DNA from: Stictocephala bisonia
Taxonomy: Eukaryota > Arthropoda > Insecta > Hemiptera > Membracidae
Direction: 5' to 3'
DNA: 64,000 nucleotides
NCBI GenBank assembly: GCA_035578905.1
Contig: JAQJVL010000521.1
Span: forward strand, 62,001-126,000
The notes beneath the pieces were generated by a model. The model was not told the origin of the DNA, did no database searches, and saw only the letters and a program-made list of their open reading frames with translations. The translations under genes and the position numbers were made by a program. Below, piece by piece: positions 45,670-56,342 of this stretch (positions are counted from its first letter, which is position 1; each line of letters starts with the position of its first letter).

Positions 45670-46845
45670 GACTTCCCTAGTCAAATTCCATAATTAAGAC
45701 ATCTTATTTAGATTACATCCAACTGAGAAAGGAGAAAGCAGGCGATTCCCAAACAAACTAAATCTGGGTGTCAGTTAATTATTGACAATCTCTAAGAAAA
45801 GGTTGACCACCAATAAGTTTGCATGTGTATGGGTGGATGTTGGCAATGACTACAGATAGAATTCTATCTATAGTCATTGTAGTTGGTGAGTTGGGTAGTG
45901 ACTTGCAGAGAGGGGGTAGGGTAGATGGATGAGTAGAGTTGGAAGGTTTCTGGAGAAGATTGCTAGGTAGAGTAGATGGGTTAAAGTGACTCATGTCTGT
46001 ATGGAGTATGAGATGAAAAGTGTTGTACGAGCTCACATGAACTATTGTTGGGGAGAGAAAGTAGTTTGCGGAGTGTCATTTAAGTACGAGTGGCTCAGTA
46101 GGCCATAAACATTGTGAATAGGGAAGCTTTGTGGGTTTGAAATACTTAAATCAGATGCACTATGGTGTGCAGTTTTGGAAGGGTGGTAGGTCTAACAGTT
46201 CATTGTTCTTTGGTAGGAATTAGTTTTGATTCAATAAACAATTTTATAAAGAGGGATTTGAAATAACGGAACTTTACTTCCTCACAAGCCAAAATAAAAA
46301 TGTAGGCTCAATGACTCTACCGTAAAGGGTAGTAAGCGATTTAAGTATATGAATTGTAAATACGTTCCTTTCTGACGACCAATAACTTTTCAATGAGTCA
46401 CGCTGACTGTGCTGAGTGCTGACCCTGATCCGTTTGTAGGCTGCAAGTCACAACGGCACCCGCTCCACAGCTGTGGGCGTCCCCTGCAGCGTGCTTTCAC
46501 ACCTCGATTAACAATTGATCGATAGGACTCGCGACGAAAGGAGCCACATCTCCTCACGACGGAGAAAGGATTATTTATCTGTGTTAAAGGTTGGTGAGGC
46601 CAATCGGTCATAATCTCTCTACATTCATTACTTGAGTCCATTGTAGTGTGAGGAATAGTATAGAAACAATCAAACGAAAATAGTTTCTCAACATACTGCA
46701 CATCTGCTTACTCAGATTGTGCGAGAGAGCTTGTATAAAATCAAGATAACCATTTAACGAAAATGTAATATTAATGGAGATCAATGCTATTTGATTAATT
46801 TGTAATATATTTGTCATGTACAATACTCAAAAGGATGAACAAGAA
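45670..46845. other. Intergenic DNA with a 36-bp palindrome at 45844-45879
   Basis: 45844-45879 is a palindrome with one mismatched pair, centred on GAATTC. A GC-richer patch at 46400-46590 lies in a 103-codon minus-strand ORF without recognisable domains. Neither can be assigned. Confidence 0.4.
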
Positions 46846-46849
46846 TGTG

Positions 46850-46975
46850 CTGAGATCCACTAATGACGTTGTACAGAGGTTCTCTCGAGGCCGCAGGCCG
46901 AGATCCACAAATCAAAGGCTACAGGCAAAGTGTCCTGACGAGTCTGAAGGCCGAGCTTTCCCACAAGAGTGTGAG
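46850..46975 (+). repeat. CGAGGCCGCAGGCCGAG repeat, second locus
   Basis: Two to three decayed units (TCTCGAGGCCGCAGGCCGAG, GAGTCTGAAGGCCGAGCTTT) of the family seen at 31195-31470. Confidence 0.6.
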
Positions 46976-46979
46976 TGAC

Positions 46980-47500
46980 GGGTTGGTATGAGAAGCATTC
47001 AGAAGTTTCCCCTAATCATACATAAAACCACGCAAGGCCTCCTCTTCCCACTTTTAAAACACTCATACATAATGAGTATTTTTGTTGGTACAAATGTTCA
47101 ACAACTCTACATTCCTACTTACACTCAATCTTAGGTCAGTACTTCCATCAACCCCCACACGTCCAACTGTTCAACGCCTCCTCCACCCACGATTTGTGAT
47201 TTTATTCATAGGTGGAGGAGGCTTTGGCAGCTTGTATGACAATTCAACAATCCAGGCTGTCCCATATCTTCTGAAAAAAGTTTTGTATTGTGATGTTACA
47301 AATATTTTATTAAATAAATTGAATATTTCTCGTGAGATATAAATTCTCTTAATTATCCAAGAACTATTTTTCGGTTGTTTTGCGTTCTTGAAAGCGCTAT
47401 GTCTACATAATAGAAAAATGCGATGGAAATACGATATTTGAGTATTTTAAACAAAACTCGTTCATAAAAATTTCCATTGACTCAACATTACTACTTACAC
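46980..47500. other. Intergenic DNA
   Basis: Contains a distant relative of the 142-bp repeat (TCAACAACTCTACATTCCTA, 47097-47240), otherwise nothing. Confidence 0.35.
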
Positions 47501-47514
47501 ATAACCTAGGCAAT

Positions 47515-48080
47515 TATTCCCATTGACCCTCACTCGTACAACCATTCATGCCCTCCCCCCAACGATGTGTGATGTAAATGTAAATTCCAAACAACCCCCG
47601 TCGATACAACTGTCCAAGAACTCTTTACTCCTACGCTTACACAAACCTAGACAAGTATTCCATTGACCCTCACTCGTACAACCATTCATGGCCTCCTCCC
47701 CAACGATGTGTAATGTAAATGTAAATTCCAAACAACCCCCGTCGATACAACTGTCCAAGAACTCTTTACTCCTACGCTTACACATAACCTAGGTAAGTAT
47801 TCCTAGTGACCCTCACACGTACAACCATTCATGGCTTCCTCCACCAACGATGTTATGTATATTCCAACCAATCCACGTTGATATAACTGTTCATGAAGCA
47901 TTCCTGCTTACACACGATCCAAGGCGAATATTTCCATCGAACCTCATACATACAACCATTCAAAGCCGCCCATATTCCTACGTAGGGCCTACACCAAATT
48001 TTTCATGACTATTCTATCTTCACTCGTACACACATATATCAATACCACCCCCTCCCTTAATTCCCGATGGGTAATCCAAG
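47515..48080 (+). repeat. 142-bp tandem repeat
   Basis: Two nearly identical units (starts about 47519 and 47662: CATTGACCCTCACTCGTACA...), a third diverged unit from about 47805, and further decayed ones to about 48080. Confidence 0.8.
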
Positions 48081-48319
48081 CAGCCTCATACACTCAACTG
48101 ACATTACTCAAATAAATTTTCAATGCGAAAGAATATATTTAAATCCAAGAAAAAGCGTTTAGGTCTGAATCTAACGATAATATGAGTTATTGTATGTAAA
48201 ACGCTGATTGTAAAAAAATTAAATATTTTCCATTGAACTAAGAAATTGTATATCAGTAATATAATACTAATCAATCTGGAACTGAATCAAAGTATAGTTG
48301 ATTGTTTTACACTCAAGTA

Positions 48320-48360
48320 TAGTTGTGTGTGCGCGCGTGCCCACACACACACACACCCAA
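48320..48360. repeat. GT/GC/CA microsatellite
   Basis: GTGTGTGCGCGCGTGCCCAC followed by a CA run: a potential Z-DNA-forming alternating tract. Confidence 0.85.
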
Positions 48361-48715
48361 TTTCTTCCCAGTTTTTAAGTTAGTAGACAATAGATTAAAA
48401 AAATACTGAAACTGCACTCGCTCGATGGTCGCTATCAGCGTGCACACAACTATAGTGAGGAGTGTCCGTATTGGGGGGTGGCCAGCTTATGGAGTTCTCT
48501 AGGATGGAGAGAACTGAATATCAGGCCTGTCAGTTAAATTGGACCAATACCATGTGTTTTGGATTTCACGGTAAGCTGCAGCTGTGGGTCCCTTAGTTAA
48601 TTTGGCGATTGGGTTGTTAATTAATGACACTTTCTAAGGAATAGTCGGCCTTAGTTTGTAACAATGACTACATTCGCTCATCTACACTCATCACACTCAA
48701 ACGAAATCCATATTC

Positions 48716-48792
48716 GCCCATATCTTGACGATCGGCGTCTTATGAATAAATAAAAAAAAAAATAAAAAAATAAATAAAAAATAAAAATAAAT
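48716..48792 (+). repeat. Dispersed retroelement tail (copy 3 of 3)
   Basis: CATATCTTGACGATCGGCGT CTTATGAATAAATAA then a long A-rich tail, the same core as at 23042 and 26505. Confidence 0.75.
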
Positions 48793-48924
48793 GGTCCTTT
48801 CTGAGAATAGCTTGATCTCAGTTTGTAACTTGTCTACACGTTAATTCGCACTCGTCCTTTACCCATGTTATTTTTCACATTCGCTTATAAACACGCCCAA
48901 AGTTTTCCAGTGTTAATCTTGGCA

Positions 48925-49018
48925 TTAGACTGTTGACTGCTACGTACACGCGATTCTTGGCATTGAAAGAAAAGTTAAAGTTTGTCTTATTTTACCAGTC
49001 AAAGTTAGGGCTAAGGAG

Positions 49019-49073
<55 letters not shown>

Positions 49074-49617
49074 ACATTTATAACCTGGAGACCAACGGCT
49101 TTTCGTGACTTTCGATCCACGGGAGCGGCAGGGCAAAATCTAGTATTTGTCCAATCGGGAATCGAACCCGGACCGGCAGCGTGACAAGCCAGCGCCTTAG
49201 CCCCTTATCTACGCCGCTCCTACTTTCACGCGGTTTGGACTGTTGACTGCTACGTTCACGCGATTCTTGACATTGGACTGTTGACTGCTACGTACACACG
49301 ATTCTTGGCATTGGACTGTTGACTTCTACGTACACGAGATTCTTGGCATTGGTCTGTTGACTTCTACGTACACGAGATTCTTAGCATTGGACTGTTGACT
49401 TCTACATACACGCGATTCTTGGCATTGGACTGTTGACTTCTACGTACACGTGATTCTTAGCATTGGACTGTTGACTTCTACATACACGCGATTCTTGGCA
49501 TTGGACTGTTGACATCTACATACACGCAATTCTTGGCATTGGACTGTTGACTTCTACGTACACGCGATTCTTGGCGTTGGACTGTTGACTTCTACGTACA
49601 CGCGATTCTTGGCGTGC
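48925..49617 (+). repeat. 38-bp minisatellite, split by a SINE
   Basis: About ten 38-bp units (GGACTGTTGACTTCTACGTA CACGCGATTCTTGGCATT) at 49237-49617 and one isolated unit at 48927-48965, on the far side of the SINE at 49016-49220. Confidence 0.92.
49016..49220 (-). mobile_element. tRNA-derived SINE (second family) with (AG)n tail
   Basis: Read from 49220 on the minus strand: GGAGCGGCGTAGATAAGGGG CTAAGGCGCTGG (box A region) and CCGGGTTCGATTCCCGAT (perfect box B GGTTCGATTCC), then a short body and a pure (AG)n tail of about 27 dinucleotides (49021-49072). Pol III boxes plus a simple-repeat tail are the usual SINE layout. It is unlike the 7.5/16.1-kb family. Confidence 0.8.
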
Positions 49618-49619
49618 GA

Positions 49620-51225
49620 TCCTATCATCAACAGTCACACAGTGTTGTGTTGGGACCCCTTCTCTGGTAGACACAAACTTTAACTACCTTCACATACATG
49701 AAGATGTATTTTTACAAAAATATGAGAAGGATGAATGACGATGCTGGTCAAAATATAAGGACAGTTTTGATAGCTTCAATCTACAATTCATTATCTAGAC
49801 TTGAATATGAATAGCCTTACAAGTTCTGTTATCATCGACTTCTGAGGACCATGTCTGTTATGAATGCATTATCAATATCACAATTTCAATAAAGTTATAA
49901 CCGGTGATAATCCTTCGTTAGGGGATGGAATTCACACTATCACATCGCCTTTGAGCATTCGTCGCGTTTTCAAATGTCGATTTCCCCGGAGAAAGTCATA
50001 GTCCGAACCATGTTTGTAGGCCGTCCATTGTACTGGCTTCACGCGTCTCTCGCACTCAACTGTTCGTTTTCGCCTCAGCAACCCATACAGTCCACCAATT
50101 TCACTAATTCCTGACAATTTCATGATCTGTTAGGTTTTTGTGGAGAGAACACCTTGTCTCCGGAAGCTTGTCCTGCCGCTCCAGGGAAAATCGTTCGTCA
50201 CTCGTCCTCAAGGAGTTTCACGTCATGGTAAAGGATGCGCATCCCTTTAGGGTGGCCGACTCTAAAAATCCTTCTTAAAACTGCAACTATGTAACCAAAT
50301 GTATTGAATTCTTTATCGTTCCAAATAAAAATATGTTTATTTGTAAACGCCTCATTTTTTCATCTAACTTTCCTAACTGATACTAACTTTCCTACAGAAG
50401 AGTTCCTAACTGTCTGATAAGACTCGTATATATTTAGCTAATAGCTCTGAAATAAGCAAACATTTTTATTATTCAATGTAAGCATGCATTAAGAAAGGAT
50501 TTTTCAAATTTTAATTTTCAAGGGTTCATCTTCAAAGTTCCTTTCTTATAAGAATGAAATTGGTATTCATATTAATCTTAAATTAGTTGTTAAATAAAAA
50601 AGGCATAATACAACGTTAAATGTATGTATTGAACATCACCGTTCGACGAATTTCGGTAAATGTAAAAAAAGAAGAAACTCTTTGATTATATATATTTCTA
50701 ATATTACTTTTAAAATTAAATATTGCTACCTTTGATATTTTATCGTAAAAAAACTTCTTATCATTGTTTCTTCTTTCTTAATGCATATGCTATTGGGGAA
50801 AACAGGTAAATCGGAAATTAAGAGGCCGTTTAGCTGGGACGGGGGCTAGTTAAGAATTTAGCACCACTTATATGTATTTTACAAACACTAACACAACTAT
50901 TGTAGTTATAATTAGTATGTATTAATACTAATTTATATATTAATTAGTATATATTTCTACTAATTAATTTGAGAAGATTTATTCTTTTTAAATTAATGTT
51001 TAAACGCTCTCACATAAGTATTAATTAAGAATATTATATTCTAGTTAAAATAATATTATGTCATGTAATTACATTATAGACTTATTTATAAATTAAACAC
51101 TTTATCCAGATGAAACCAATTAAATGTTCTTTATGTTATATTTCGGCAGAGGTGTTTTTAAATATTTTATTCTTAAATACTACAAACATGTGAAAAGTTA
51201 CACACCATAGGCCTACATATTACGT
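49620..51225. other. Intergenic DNA with a small unassigned ORF
   Basis: A 63-codon minus-strand ORF at 50123-49932 lies in GC-richer sequence and encodes a very basic peptide (LLRRKRTVECERRVKP...). I recognise no family. The remainder is AT-rich and featureless. Confidence 0.35.
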
Positions 51226-51230
51226 TGGTT

Positions 51231-51360
51231 GTTATAGATAAACCGCGTTTGCCATCCTCAAAGAACCTATTGGTCTGAGGATGGCAAACTTGATTTACAG
51301 AAATTGACTATCTTAATATTTGTACTTATATATAAAACGTAATAAAATTATGTATAGTAA
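51231..51360 (+). repeat. Hairpin repeat family, copy 1
   Basis: A 14-bp perfect stem (GTTTGCCATCCTCA 51247-51260 with TGAGGATGGCAAAC 51276-51289), followed by ATTTGTACTTATATATAAAACGTAATAAAATT-like sequence. It shares order and flanks with 54540-54685. Confidence 0.65.
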
Positions 51361-51364
51361 CTTT

Positions 51365-53640
51365 TAACTTGTTTATAATATATATCCGTTCAAGTAATTT
51401 GATAAATGGAAATTATTATTTTTAATATTTAAAAAAAGTAACAATGAAGATGAAATGAAAAATTATTTTTATTTCCAGCTTAGAATACAACTAAAAAAAC
51501 ACACAAAACAATACTGTAAACAAAAATATTATACACTGAATTTGATTTTGACTAGGCTGTTAGTAGTCAATGAATAGTAGAAACAAGTTGTTTATTTTAC
51601 CATAAAATAAATTGTTCGTCATTTTAAAAATATATATTTCGACTAATTGTCAACATTGAGCAAATCAAATTTCAATCAAACATTAAATTTGCAAACAAAA
51701 TCACAAACTTATCCATGTACATTTCGTTTATTGTAATTTTAGTTCACATACTAATCGCTGCTAAATTAACTATCTATTCTACAAGCGATTTTAGTTATTT
51801 TTATAACCTTAATTTGAATTTAACAACTAATGACGATCTTACGAGGTTGAAATAGATGTTGTTTATAAATGCTTAGAGATTGCTAAATGTTAGCTTTTGA
51901 GTAATAATGTCAAATATAAACTGTGGATGTTAATCCCTACCCTAAAAAATACCTACTTAGACAGACACACAATTTATAGTTATTATTTTTGTTTCTTTCA
52001 TATATGTTATTCTCAAAGCATTTTATTCAACAGTTCATACACTATACAGAGGAATGAAAGCAATTTAAGTACACAACTCCTGAATATATAATTTAAAAAG
52101 CTGCTACATCTGCCACCATATTGGATTTTATTCTCCACAAGGCCAATGTTAATTTGGTAAAAAGACCACAGCTTTATTTATGAACGTACAATCTTATACT
52201 TGACATTTTGTGAAAGAACACAATTGTCTAAAACTCCATGATATTAGATTTTAATTTTATCCCTTGATTTATTTTTCAAATACAAATAACCATAGTCCTA
52301 ATTCAATATTTTTGTCATGACCAGTTAGAACAAATTTACCTCAGGGTGCACCAGTTACACTTATTCTATAATGAGTGTTAACATTTGAAATACATATGTT
52401 GAAAAATATAAGCGAGGAACGTTTTCAATTGAGGTAATGTTCAACTGCAAAACGGGGGCGTCAGTTACTGATAACTGGCGCTGCCTGGAAGCTAAACTGG
52501 CAAAAAGATTCAACTGTCACAACTGTTCAAATTAACAATAATAGTTTGAGGACCGACGAGCAGGCGACAACCCGCCTTTTCATAGTTGACGGGAGTTGCA
52601 AAGTCAAAGCCAGATAGAGGGTAGGAGGCTAGACTGCGGCAAAATAGTTCATTATAGAGAAGACTGTTAAATGACAACAGAAACGTACAAAGAAGTGGTT
52701 CCTTCGAAACTCATGATTGGCAATAGACACATTCCGCTATATATATAGTGCCTAGGCGCTGATTGAAGGAGCAAGCCTGTAAGGTCGAGATTGAAATGGA
52801 ATGATCGATCGTAGGTAAACCGTGAGACGATAATATCGTGTTACAAGCTCAACAGATAAAAATAGCCTATTTCTTGTTTCGGAAATTGTAAAATATACAA
52901 TATACATATTATCCATACACAAGTAAATCTATACAAATAAACAGTTGTGTACGTACAAAATGTATAAAAAGTTTATACATAAAAAAAAATTAAAAAATGT
53001 TTCATTATTATTTTATAATTTTTTTATCGTTACTAAAATATATACATGAGTGCATAGGCACTTGCTGAGAAGGTTTCTTTGTACATCGCACAGTCCTAAG
53101 CTAGGCGAAACTGAAAATCAAAAATTATTTACTCTTATGAAAATGTAGAGTTTTAACAAGTTCCCCCCCTCCCCCCATAAAATATATAAAACGAAGAAGC
53201 GTTGGAATGTTTATAATGGTATCTAGTTTCCACATTTCAAGTGGTCTTGTCAAGAACTGGATTGTTACATTCGTTATTGGAACATCATTACAATAATAAG
53301 TAATGACGGAATATAATGTTGATCTCAAATATTTATGAACTCAAATTGTGTTGCTATTCTTAAAATCATAACTTGTTCAAAAGTATAAAAGAAGCTAATG
53401 TAATCCAATCAGTAACAAATATTTTGAGCTAAACATGCACTTTGAAAGTCGACGTTTTTATTTATTTCTCAACGGATGACACAACTTTACATTTAACAAT
53501 TTAATTTATTTAAGTATCATAATAAATTATAATCGTAGTGTTAGAAATATCTGATATAGTAGCTTAGACTTATTAAATTTTAATGGTCGAACAATAATGC
53601 TGTCTAGAGGAGTGATGGGTTATATGATATGGGAGATAAC
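51365..53640. other. AT-rich intergenic DNA
   Basis: No gene recognised. The short patch at 52440-52640 is less AT-rich. ORFs at 51897-52091 and 53125-53328 carry no motif. Confidence 0.4.
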
Positions 53641-53654
53641 AACAGCTGTTGTAC

Positions 53655-53801
53655 CTTAGACCTTGGCCACGCCGTCAGCCATACTGTGGGCGAGTGGACC
53701 GGTTCCGCTGTTCCGTTTAGGATTACTTCATCCAAGAGTAACACAAACACAATCTCAGCCCAGTTCTACCGGCGTGAAGTAACTGACCTCTCTCCGTTTC
53801 T
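53655..53801 (+). promoter_or_regulatory. Candidate non-coding first exon of the PhnD-like gene
   Basis: A GC-richer block in an AT-rich region, ending TCTCCGTTTCT followed by GTAAGT (donor at 53802), a consensus 5' splice site. The first coding exon at 56126 begins directly with an acceptor, so an upstream exon on this strand is needed. The link is inference. Confidence 0.3.
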
Positions 53802-54539
53802 GTAAGTTGTCAATCTTTCATATATATATACTGAAACAGTTCTAATATGTACTTTATTTTACAATTTAAAAAGAATCATAGTTGCTGCTAATAAAAAAAG
53901 ATTAGTTATTGACATTTATTTCAAGGCACCCTTGATCTGTTTATTCCATTCTATATGACTTCTGTAATATTGTTTGTTGCTAATTGTCGTAAATAATTAA
54001 CGGTGTAAAACATTATAAAACACAACACACATGATACATATACATTAATAAATGATAAATATTCAACTAATCAGTTAAATGTAGTACATTATTTACGGTA
54101 GTACCATATTTTGATGAATAAGCGATTCTTATTCATAAATAAACTTTACAAATAATTAGTACAGTTAATAAGATAGACTAAAACTGTCATACAAATATTA
54201 TTTATGAATGAGAACTGTTCAATTGATACACTGAATTGAACAATAATTAAAAAATATTGTTATCTAAGAATTATTTGTTGCTGACATTTTCAGAACCTTA
54301 AGTAATTTGTTTTCATAGTTAGTAAAAATAATTATGAATATACCTATGTAATGAAAATAAAAATAATTATGAATTTACCTATGTAATGAAAAAACCCATC
54401 GTAATGTAAAATATTTGTTATGCTGTCATAAAGATGGATTACACATTAATGAGCTCTTAAAGAGAAATTCACAAAAAACAAATTTATTACAACATAAGTA
54501 GTGTACCAATAAAAAATGTACAAAAATTATGATTATTGT

Positions 54540-54690
54540 TTCGATAAACCAAGTTTACCATCCTCAGCCCACAGGATTTCATAAAGGAGGGATTCTTCCT
54601 CTTGTGAATACCTCTGGTCTGAAGATTGTAAACATGGTTTATTAAAATCTATCACAACACTATTTGTACTTATATTGTAATAAATTTGTG
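54540..54690 (+). repeat. Hairpin repeat family, copy 2
   Basis: GTTTACCATCCTCAG and CTGAAGATTGTAAAC form the imperfect stem, then ACACTATTTGTACTTATATT GTAATAAATTTG, as in copy 1. The loop is longer, with an internal GGAGGGATTCTTCC palindrome. Confidence 0.65.
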
Positions 54691-54691
54691 T

Positions 54692-55075
54692 TGTGTGACG
54701 TTCACTTGTTTTGTGTGACGTTCACTTGTGTTGTGTGACGTTCACTTGTGTTGTGTGACGTTCACTTGTTTTGTGTGACGTTCACTTGTTTTGTGTGACG
54801 TTCACTTGTTTTGTATGATGTTCACTTGTTTTGTGTGACGTTCACTTGTGTTGTGTGATGTTCACTTGTGTTGTGTGACGTTCACTTGTGTTGTGTGACG
54901 TTCACTTGTTTTGTGTGACGTTCACTTGTTTTGTGTGACGTTCACTTGTTTTGTATGACGTTCACTTGTTTTGTATGACGTTCACTTGTTTTGTGTGACG
55001 TTCACTTGTTTTGTATGACGTTCACTTGTTTTGTGTGACGTTCACTTGTGTTGTGTGACGTTCACTTGTTTTGTG
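54692..55075 (+). repeat. 20-bp minisatellite, 19 units
   Basis: Nineteen units of TTGTGTGACGTTCACTTGTT at exactly 20 bp. Variation is almost limited to T/G at the last position and G/A in TGTGTGACG. Each unit contains TGACGT, the core of a CRE/ATF-type site. Confidence 0.98.
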
Positions 55076-55079
55076 TATA

Positions 55080-56125
55080 TACCAAAAAGTATCTAATGTG
55101 CTAATTAAGAAAGTATTATTAATATGTTACAAAATTTACACATGGAATATGGATTTCTCATAAAGTTGTTTATTAAATAAGGCTGATGATGTAATTCAGA
55201 GTATTAGTGAAAATATTAAGTTCAAAGATTGAAGAAAATAAGACCATAAATTCTTCTTTATGTATGTTTGGAGTTTTATTAGTAGCCTAACAATGAACGT
55301 AACAAAATTATTGCTGAGAGTGTCAGTTTTTTGCAGTTAAAAGTAATGATTTTCTAAAATTTCCTCAGACTTGTATGTACTTGATTTAAAGTCAAATTAA
55401 TTACGCTTATTTATGTGAGCACAGGTGTATATAATAGACTTCGAGGAAGTGTCATTAAGGTATTTGGAAAGGTTGGAAAGGAAAACTAATATTTTGTAAG
55501 TCAAAAAAGTCACAAAATATCTACAATATAATCAGTTTCAAGATTTATAAAATATATTAATATACTGCAAACAAAAATATTACCATTGACTTTATACTCA
55601 CACCATTCATCCCATTGTGACCAAACACGTAGTGTGGAAGCTACTACATCTATTGTTGAGACTGAAAGCCATTTGTTTATAGCAATGAGACCTTATATGA
55701 TTCTTAAGCTTCCACGAAAAGATAAAAATAAGACCAAGTATTGCTTTATCTACATGCACAGTTCAATCATTGACTATAGAAATAAACAGACTGTCCAAGC
55801 CAATGCATATGCTGTAGATGCGCGCCTGTGCTGAAATCTAACAGTGAGAGATGACTGCTATCAAATAAGTGCTTTGACGACTGTTTGGCGTACTATTGGC
55901 TCAGCTACTAGTCACTTCAGCATGTGACGTAGAGAGAGAGAGGGAGAGAGATATATATATATATATATAAAGAGAGAAAGTGAGAGGGAGAAACTGAACA
56001 TGAACTAATTTAGCTGAACAGGAAAACTGACTTCACAGGGCTCATTAGAGCGACAGTCTTCTTATTTATAAAGTCAATGGTATCATTTATGCTCTAAAAC
56101 TAACACAAATTCCTACTTGTTTCAG
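55080..56125. other. Probable 5' intron of the PhnD-like gene
   Basis: AT-rich, with a GA/AT microsatellite at 55930-55995. The 82-codon ORF at 55586-55834 has no matching splice sites or family motif. Confidence 0.4.
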
Positions 56126-56342
56126 TGATTTACAACTTGAGGAATGTGCGCTGCAAAAGTCAAGTCCCATTTACGTCTTATCACCTACATGTGCCCCAGC
56201 CACCCAGTAGAATTGTACGAACTATTAATGGTATACCTGGAGGAGACACTGAACTGTGAGGCGACATTAATCTATGAGTCTCGGAGTCCAGGACCCCTTC
56301 GAGACAGAGTTGACCCCTTCACCGATGACACCATAGACATTG
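56126..56342 (+). CDS. PhnD-like gene, first coding exon
   Basis: Acceptor TTGTTTCAG (AG 56124-56125), ATG at 56144, 66 codons plus one base (MCAAKVKSHLRLITYMC...DDTIDI), donor GTCTGT from 56343. In-frame TGA codons at 56126 and 56138 fix the start. The last G joins CA of the next exon to give alanine in DIAFMTSS. Confidence 0.85.

Noticed and set aside
46390..46701. 103-codon minus-strand ORF as a gene
   Set aside because: GC-richer but without recognisable domain, splice support or neighbours; left unassigned.
49130..49220. tRNA gene on the minus strand
   Set aside because: Good box B, but no complete cloverleaf, and it is followed by a SINE body with an AG tail.
55586..55834. 82-codon ORF as an upstream exon of the PhnD-like gene
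   Set aside because: No donor in a suitable phase, and in-frame stops precede the ATG at 56144.
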